Shown: one piece after another, positions 57,140 through 64,000 of the stretch
Layout of the letters: the number at the start of each line of letters is the position of its first letter
How positions within the stretch are numbered: the first letter of the stretch is position 1
Assembly (NCBI GenBank): GCA_029961685.1
Contig: JARWKL010000008.1
Coordinates: 9,674,501 to 9,738,500 of the forward strand
From: Aristolochia californica
Taxonomy: Eukaryota > Streptophyta > Magnoliopsida > Piperales > Aristolochiaceae
DNA: 64,000 nucleotides
Reading direction: 5' to 3'
Made by a program: the position numbers and the translations under genes
Notes under the pieces: generated by a model
What the model was told of the DNA's origin: nothing
The model's database searches: none
Seen by the model: the letters and a program-made list of their open reading frames with translations, nothing else

Positions 57140-58612
57140 TTAAGCCAATGCTTGGTCCAAAGTTGCGACTTTAGAGGCCCCTGGTTCATAGGCTAAAAGA
57201 CGGGGAGGTTCTCTACCATATACCACCTTGAATGGGGTTGTGCCGAGAGCACTGTGGTAGGAGGTGTTATAACAGAACTCAGCCCAGGCGAGCCACTTAA
57301 CCCACCTCTTAGGTGAGTCCCCCACGAAACAGCGGAGATACATTTCAATGGTTCTGTTGACGACCTCCGTCTGACCATCAGTCTGTGGATGGTAGGCTGA
57401 AGAAAAGGCTAACGTTGTGCCTTGTAACTTGAAGAGTTCTTTCCAGAAGGTACTTGTAAAGATTGCATCCCTATCACTGGTAATTGAATTAGGCATCCCA
57501 TGTAATCGTACAATGTTATCCATAAAAAGTTGAGCTACCTGCGTTGCAGTGTAAGGATGTGCCAGAGGAATGAAATGCCCATATTTAGAGAAACGATCCA
57601 CCACTACCAGGATAATAGATTTACCTGACGAAGAGGGAAGTCCATCTATGAAGTCCATAGAAATATCAGACCAGACCTGTGACAGAAGCTGAAGTGGTTG
57701 GAGCAACCCCGCTGGACTTAATGTTTCAGCTTTATTCCGTTGACAAGTCTGACAAGCCACCACATAATCAGCTATACTGCGCTTCATGCCCCTCCAATAA
57801 AATTCCCTACTGATTTGAAAATATGTTTTCTGTCGGCCCTCATGTGTACTGTCATGGAAGGAGGCCAAAATGCTGTTAATCAGAGGGGATGTGTGGTGTA
57901 TAAATATTCTATTTTTGTAGAGGACGAGATTGTCCTGAACCATCCAATGTGGTGCCGCTGTGCCCTGCTGGATATCCTTGCATAAGGAGATAATATCTGG
58001 GTACTGTTGTGCCTCTTCCAGTATAGAATCCAACAAGAGAGCTCTGGGCTGACTGATGGCGTTTAATTGCAGCTCTGGAACGTCCCGGCGAGATAAGGCA
58101 TCAGCCCCTACATTCAAACTTCCCGGTTTATACTCGACAGAAAAGTCAAACCTCATAAGCTTACTTAACCAATGCTGTCGTGGTGAAGTAGTGAGATGCT
58201 GCTCAAGAAGATACTTGAGGCTGCAATGATCAGTGCGAATAAAAAAACAATGTACCCAAAGATAAGGGCGCCAATGCTGTATAGCATTCGCCAATCCAAT
58301 CAATTTCCTCTCATAAGCTGCCAACTTGTGGTGGTGTTGGCCCAGTTGACGGCTAAAATAAGCAATCGGGTGGCCCTGTTGGTGCAACACTGCGCCAATA
58401 CCGCCCCCTGAAGCATCACATTCCACTACAAAGGACTCAAAGTCGGGGAGCTGCAAAACTGGGGCTAATGATAAGGCATCTTTCAATTGGTGAAAGGAGT
58501 GAGCTGCTGTTTCTGACCAGGTAAAAGCATTTTTCTTGAGGAGATTGTTGAGCGGAGCTACAAGCTGGCCATAGCTATGAATAAATTTTCTATAATATCC
58601 AGCTAGGCCCAA
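57140..58612 (-). pseudogene. G3 RNase H-integrase, 490-codon open frame
   Basis: The longest open frame in the window. It covers the RT connection (MGLAGYYRKFIHSYGQLVAP), RNase H (VVECDASGGGIGAVLHQQGH, FSRQLGQHHHKLAAYER, IRTDHCSLKYLLEQ, NVGADALSRRD), and integrase with HDSTHEGRQKTYFQISREFY, CQTCQRNKAE, MDFIDGLPSSSG (D), TSDRDAIFTSTFWKELF (D) and YHPQTDGQTEVVNRTIEMYL (E). All catalytic residues are in place. It stops at TAA after DQALA. No start codon of its own is expected, because the family makes one polyprotein. Confidence 0.85.
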
Positions 58613-59331
58613 AAATCCTCTTAAGGCTGTAATAGATGTAGGAATAGGCCAATCTGTGACCGCTTGTATCTTACTCTGGTCTACTTCACCCCTGATGCTG
58701 AATTAACGTGACCCAAATATGCCACTTCTGATGTGTCCATAGAACATTTTGACCGATTTAAAACCAAATGATGTGAACGTATAAGAGAAAATACCTGCTG
58801 AAGGTACTGAAGATGTTATTCCCATCTATTGCTATAGACCAAAATATCGTCAAAAAAGACCAATACATATTTTCGCAAGAGAGGGGAAAATACCTCATTC
58901 ATGAGGGCCTGGAAGGTGGAAGGCGCATTTGATAGACCAAATGGCATTACGAGGAATTCAAAATGGCCGTGATGCGTGCGGAACATTGTTTTCTCCACAT
59001 CTGATTGATGAACTCGGATTTGATGATAGCCAGATTTCAAATCGAGTTTAGTAAATATAGTAGCTCCATGTAGCTCATCTAACAGTTCGTCCACCACTGG
59101 AATAGGAAATTTATCTTTAATTGTATGGGCATTGAGTTGTCGGTAATCCACACAGAACCTCCATGACTTATCATGCTTGCGGACTAGTAATACCGGTGAC
59201 GAAAAAGGAGACTTTCTGGACTGAATAATACCCTGTGCTAACATCTGCTGGCACTGCCTTTCAATCTCATCCTTCTGTAAGTGAGGGTAACGATACGGAC
59301 GTACCACTACCGGCTCGGTCCCCGTTTTCAA
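58613..59331 (-). pseudogene. G3 reverse transcriptase
   Basis: Open over 171 codons (59331-58816): [59 protein letters not shown] and an intact FFDDILVYS catalytic box. It ends at a TAA where EEHLQ is expected. A one-base loss in GVKVDQSK (about 58683-58688) changes the frame before the RNase H part. Confidence 0.85.
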
Positions 59332-59434
59332 ACGGATACGGTGATCACAATGCCTAAGTGGCGGTAAGGCAGTAGGGTTTTGAAAGATATCCTCAAATTC
59401 TGTAAGTAAGTGAGATAACTGGCATGTATTTGTG

Positions 59435-60848
59435 TACTACCCTAGTCAACTAAAACCAGTAACTGTAAATGATGTAATTGGGCTTTAACCTGCATTGTGC
59501 TTGCACTGCGTAGATCAGTCATAGCATGAAGGGAAATCTCTGGATCTTCGTGGTCAGTTTCCACAATTTCTTCCTCTTGTGGTATTTCATCTCCATCCTC
59601 CCACAGACATATACTAAATAATCGTTTGCAGTGGTGATCAAAAACATACTGTTCATCACAATTAAAACAGAGGCCCTTGGCCTTTCTCTACTCCATTTCC
59701 TGTCTAGTAAGTTTTTTGAAGTAAGGAGCAGGTGGAGCTGAATTAGAGATGTCTGGGCGTGGGGCTGCACTGTCTCTAAATCTTGGAGGTCCATAGGAAT
59801 GGTTTGGCGCAGAGGCATTGTGCCTTCCTGGCCAAGCTGGTTTTCTGACCAGTGACTCCTTTAGAACACGTTGCTTGTGCTCAATTGCTCTGGCTAAATT
59901 CATAGTGTGGTCTAAATCTGTAGGAGCATGTAATTCAACTTCTAAATGCAGAGCTTCTATCAAACCAGCAGGAAAAATATGAACATACTGTGTGTGGCTA
60001 ACAAACTGGTTTGCTCGGGCTAACCTTTCCTGGAAGGTCTTTTGGTTCACCTCTAGTGTTCCAGTTTGTTTGTAACTGATTAATTCGCCCAATGGATTGC
60101 TACTAGCAGGAGGACCAAATCTCATCATGCAAGACTGTCTAAAAGTTGCCCAATCCTGTACCACTTGGTCATTTCGGAATTGGTGATACCATAGAAGCGC
60201 TTCATCGAGCATGTGGTAGGCGGCCAAATACACTTTCTAATCCGCAGGTGTTTTTTGATGGTAAAAGAACTGATCACACTTGGCTAACCAAATCAAAGGG
60301 TCCTTAGATCCATCATACGTAGGAAAGTCAAGTTTTAAATACCTGGGCACAGTGTTTGGTCCTTGAATGGCATGCCCCAGATGGGAATGGTGTTGACGCA
60401 TTGGTGGTTGTGGGGGAGGTGGTGGGTGGAATGGATGGTGTTCGGCCAGTGGAGAGTAGGCAGCTGGAGGTTGGGCTCGTGTATCATGATCCTCTTGTCG
60501 CCGGAGGAGAGCTTGGATGGCAGCATCCATTGATTTTATTGCCTCATGCAAATCAGAGGTTGTTTGACGCACCTCTTCCAGGGCATGAGCCTGGTTATCT
60601 GTCCTTTGCCTATTATCTTCCACTAACTGTCTCAAATCTTCAGGGGAAGAGGAATCCACAAGGGTGGACCTGTCTGATACCAAGATGTTAGGTTCTTCCC
60701 TTGCCATGGATCGAGCCACCCTTCTTTCCTCTCTTCCCTCCATGGTTGATCTTGACGTTGGAAGAGAAACCTTGTTTCTTGAACGAGTAATGGTGGAACT
60801 CAATTTAGAATGAAGGAGCTTTGGAGGAAGCTCAACCTTGGACCTCAA
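59435..60848 (-). pseudogene. G3 gag and protease stub
   Basis: The frame opens in the LTR (MEGREERRVARSMAREEPN, ATG near 60743), reads through the primer site (NILVSDRSTL) and continues with a coiled part, a proline/histidine-rich linker and VPRYLKLDFPTYDGSKDPL. A TAG near 60237 replaces a Glu codon; the same frame continues with KVYLAAYHMLDEALLWYHQF and MRFGPPASSNPLGELISYKQ to 59688. The zinc knuckle FNCDE lies near 59665. The protease is cut just after LVLVD, with about 340 bp lost relative to G1. Confidence 0.8.
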
Positions 60849-61135
60849 AGGGAGAATCCGACCTTGACCTCTGAGGGAGAATCAGACTTGTAAAATATAA
60901 TTTTCTCAATAATTGCCTCTCTTTTCCTTCACATCTCCCTAAATAGGGTTGAGGAAGAAAATACAAAGATGACCCATTAGGTCAAGTGGTTCACGCCACA
61001 TTACACTGAACCAACCCAAATTAAAGCAAACCAAATAAAGTAAACCAAACCGAATTGAAATTATAGGAAAAGTAAATTGACATAATTTAATTCATATGCC
61101 TATGGATAACTCGTGATGCTATGGAGTCCATAACA

Positions 61136-61602
61136 TTACTCTTCCCCTCGTTACAGGCATAAAATGATGGTCAGTGAATTCAGAGGGGTTGAGCTCTGAA
61201 TTCACTTACCATCGCTCAAATACATCTTGAGCTCAGGCGGTCGGAAGGAACCTTTGTCGAACGAGGATTTCGGAGAAAAAAAATTGCTCCCTCGCTTGCT
61301 CACGACCTTCAACGATTTCAATCGCCCCGCGACCTTATCCCTGGCGCTTCTCTCACCGTCTCCAGCACCGACAACCTTTAGTGACATACCTCCCCTCTCT
61401 CTGCAACCTCTCTGACTCCTTCCTCACTCGCGACCGTCAGTGATTTCAATCGCCCCCTCTACGACCTCTCCCCGGAGCTTGATTCTCTTCCTCTCGCCCT
61501 CCCTAGCACTGACGATCTCCCCTCTCTGCAACCTCTCTGGCTCGATTCGAGGTATTTATGAAGTTATTTGCATCCGTTTTTTCTTTTTTTTTTGTTTATC
61601 TT
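61136..61602. other. Block B, copy 2 (right part)
   Basis: Continues block B after G3, equal to 44475-44971. It contains the GAATTCACTTACCATCG hairpin arm and the pyrimidine-rich, UTR-like stretch ending GTTTATCTT. Confidence 0.7.
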
Positions 61603-61990
61603 TGTCGGAAGATGGGCTCAAGCCCATGAGCTCAAGACAAGAAGCCCAAATGTCAAAGGAGTGGCATATGTGTAAAATATGGTACTTTCCATGAATATGA
61701 CATAGAAGTGTAAATATGTGTTCCTTTTATGTCTTTTGTTTTATCAAGTTGTAGCCCTAAGGGCATTGTAAAACTATAAATAAAGGCATTAGCTAAGAGG
61801 TAGGGCATTGAAGCACTCTCCTCTCTTTCCACAAATTCATCCAGCCCTCATTTTTCTTTTTTACGCAACCCTCTTCTCCCTTAATCCAAACTCTATCCTT
61901 CCTCGTTCTTCTTCTCTTCTCCTTCTGTCTTCTTCTTCTTCTTCTTTCTTGTTGATCTAAAGTTCCTTTGATGAGATCCAAAATTCTAAA
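61603..61990 (+). mobile_element. Copia-P solo LTR
   Basis: 388 bp from TGTCGGAAGATGGG to ATTCTAAA, flanked by ATCTT (61598-61602, 61991-61995). Flanks on both sides match those of the full-length Copia-P at 44972-51713. So this is the same insertion in a duplicated locus, reduced to one LTR. Confidence 0.9.
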
Positions 61991-62969
61991 ATCTTGAAGT
62001 GTTGGACTTTTGTCCGAGACATCTCGCATCAGAAATATTTCGTGTTGGTTAACAAAGTCATGCCCTGCATTCAAAAATATTGCATGTTTGAGTATCAAAG
62101 GAAGATCATCAAGCCTTTATGTATTTTAAATTATACCTATAGAACTATCATTGAAGTTCCCACTCAGGTTCTAGGTCTTTTTTTATTGTGGTACTAGTAT
62201 ATGAATTGAACCAGTTTTTTAAGGATGTGGTTATGGGTTTTGCTATAATAGGGTAAATCTCACACTGTTGACCACAAGCATAAGTAGATTGTTGTCGCTA
62301 AGATAATAATATGTTTGGGCTAGATGTGTATATGTTGTACTTAAAGCGGTGATTGGACAAGACTTTTGTTTTTAAACACATATTGCCAATGCTGACTCCT
62401 ATTAAAATTGATTTAGAAAAAATAAATTGATAAGTGCACAAACCAGTCTATTTAGTCAATTAGTTCCACAAGGAAAGTAGAAATTTATTGCTTTGGAAAC
62501 TAGTGTGATTTCATATCACCAATTATATTAAATAAAAAATTGGCTTATTAAGGACATATGGCTCCAACAACTATGTTGTGTGAATCAGTGATGCTCTTCT
62601 GGTAAGTTTCTTATCCTTTTATGTATGAAGGCTTTAACTTTGTATGTGAACTGTTTTTCTTGTGACTTCATTCCCACATGGACTTTGTAAGTCCTTGGGG
62701 AGTTTGGACATTGGAAAATAAAAATAACAAGGTAATGGAAATTGTTACTGATGTGTGAAGTTTCAGGCTCTTTCGTAAGCTCTGTGTTTTATGTCTTGGT
62801 CGGAATTCATGCAGTACTATTGTGACCCTCCAATCCTTATGATTTTTTTTTATCGCCTCCTTCTTTTTCTTTTTAAGAAACATGACAGATCTTTAGAGAT
62901 ATACTGATGTCTATCTCACAAGACTTCAAAAATCTTTCTAACCTTACTGATGAAATTGTGTATCTAGTA
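61991..62969. other. Block H, copy 2, without PIF1
   Basis: Uninterrupted version of 5549-6092 plus 11217-11575. At 62611-62625 the PIF1 target site is empty. Contains an extra ~90 bp near 62310-62400 relative to copy 1. No gene recognised. Confidence 0.7.
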
Positions 62970-64000
62970 AGGTGAGTAGTGGGGGTGGATTCCCCCTTCC
63001 TTTTTTTCTTCTCACCCTCTCAATTTTTTTTTTTTTAAGAACAACTTATTTTTTATTCATTGTCTACTTGTTTTGAATTTTAGATGGCTGGAAAGAGAAA
63101 AGGTAAAGACAATATTGATAACACTACAAAGAGGTCATACGAAACATGGACATGTGAGGAAGACAATAAAATGCTTGATTTGCTCATTGAGCAAGTTAAT
63201 TTGGGTAACAAATTACCCAATATGTTCAATATGGATGCAGCGAACCAAAAGATAGTAGAACAGGTTAAAAACCGCGTGAGGACTTGGAAACAATGTATAT
63301 GGTTGTGAGTACATGCCTAAACACTAGCGGCTTTGGGTGGGATCCAACAACCCAGAAAGTCACTGCTAGTAAGACAGTGTGGTAAGACTACATAAAGGTT
63401 TGTAAATGTAACATAGAATGTTATGTTTTTTGCTTTATTAATCATGCTTTTTAGTATTTTAAATGATAACTTTTCATGTAGATGCATAGAGAAGCCGACA
63501 ATTATAGGTAGGAAGGTTGTCCGCTCTATGAAAAATTACCTCTTGTGGTTGGAAACACTATGGCCGCCGGGAAAGCGAGTAACACAAGCATAGAGTCAGA
63601 TGATAACCTTTCAAATTTTGTAGAAGGGACAATGATTGAGGGCATTGATGAAGATGATGCAATCAGGGAGATCCCAACACCCAACATTACAGAGTCTCCA
63701 AGTGATGCTCCTCTGAAAATCAAAGCACCAAGCAATGATGGGAATAGAACTTCTTCTACTCAGCGTAGGAAGAGATCCGAACCATTAGTTGAAAATGCTA
63801 AGAAGATCGTTAAGGCTATTAACAATATGTCATCAACCCTTATGCAAATCTTTACTCCCATAGAGCCTCCATGGTTCAAAGCACCCTAGGCATTACCTAA
63901 ATTGCCCAGAGAAGTCAATTTCTTTGCCATGAGTTGGTCGACACCAAAGCTAAGAAGGATATGTTTATGAAGATGAAACAAGATGATCAGTATTACTGGT
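62970..64000 (+). mobile_element. PIF2 copy B, left part
   Basis: Same left end (GTGGGGGTGGATTCCCC), leader and Myb-like gene as the element at 11576, in the same flank. The nuclease gene lies beyond the window edge. Confidence 0.75.
63084..64000 (+). pseudogene. PIF2-B Myb/SANT-like protein, broken
   Basis: Exon 1 opens MAGKRKGKDNIDNTTKRSYE with WTCEEDNKMLDLLIEQVNLG. Compared with copy A it lacks 39 bp (the GVWKHEVFNNYVN part), has a one-base loss near 63290-63295, and a TAG in VW*DYIK near 63382. In exon 2 (from about 63482) Arg has become TAG in NYR*EGCPLYEK. The frame near 63620 (NLSNFVEGTMIEGIDEDDAI) is the undamaged version of the site that is frameshifted in copy A. The end is cut by the window. 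Confidence 0.8.

Larger units (their letters stand above)
56133..61135 (-). mobile_element. Gypsy chromovirus G3
   Basis: The youngest-looking Gypsy copy, 5003 bp on the minus strand. LTRs are 56133-56582 and 60686-61135, both 450 bp, with about a dozen differences by eye. Target duplication TTACT is perfect (56128-56132, 61136-61140). The primer site TGGTATCAGA lies 3 bases from the LTR (60682-60673). The polypurine tract next to the 3' LTR has become a run of 35 C on the plus strand (56586-56620). A deletion removes most of the protease. Confidence 0.95.

Overview
The window is a transposon-dense piece of plant nuclear DNA. The evidence is plant-type Copia and chromodomain Gypsy LTR retrotransposons primed by initiator-Met tRNA (TGGTATCAGAGC), two PIF/Harbinger DNA transposons with the plant pair of a Myb/SANT-like gene and a DDE nuclease gene, TTTAGGG-like repeats, and intron-bearing genes. 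There is no sign of prokaryotic genes, rRNA or tRNA genes. The only host gene recognised is a broken LIFEGUARD/Bax-inhibitor-1-like gene on the minus strand (exon candidates at 22.1, 21.1 and 14.8 kb).

Layout. 0-3.7 kb: short tandem repeats, a six-LTR chain of a miniature retroelement (494-1488, TSD GCAGT) and a Copia-type LTR. 3.8-5.5 kb: internally deleted Copia-P, copy 1. 5.5-14.7 kb: block H with PIF1 (6093-11216, TSD TTT) inserted, then PIF2. 14.8-22.4 kb: the LIFEGUARD-like gene, one intron of which holds a TRIM-like element (15073-21078) that itself holds Gypsy G1 (15272-20475). 24.0-29.0 kb: Copia-C copy C2, then block F. 30.5-40.2 kb: Copia-C copy C3 with Gypsy G2 (34234-39617, TSD CAAAC) nested in gag, then block F. 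41.7-45.0 kb: block B with a 1.3-kb tandem duplication. 45.0-51.7 kb: full-length Copia-P, copy 2 (TSD ATCTT), carrying a 908-bp solo LTR. 51.8-53.2 kb: Copia-C fragment C4, then block F. 54.7-61.6 kb: block B split by Gypsy G3 (56133-61135, TSD TTACT). 61.6-62.0 kb: solo LTR of Copia-P with the same TSD ATCTT. 62.0-64.0 kb: block H and a second PIF2.

The main structure is a partial tandem array of one ancestral segment with the order Copia-C, block F, block B, Copia-P, block H, PIF2. Paralogous copies share insertion sites and target-site duplications, so many repeats here arose by segmental duplication, not by independent transposition. Later insertions (PIF1, G1, G2, G3, the 908-bp LTR) hit single copies, which gives empty-site comparisons.

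Nearly every element protein carries stops, frameshifts or lost catalytic residues. The exception is the PIF1 Myb-like gene, which is open across a two-exon model. The most notable observations are the miniature retroelements bounded by tRNA-primer sites: a six-LTR chain moved as one unit, and a related unit spliced exactly into the primer-binding site of Gypsy G2.
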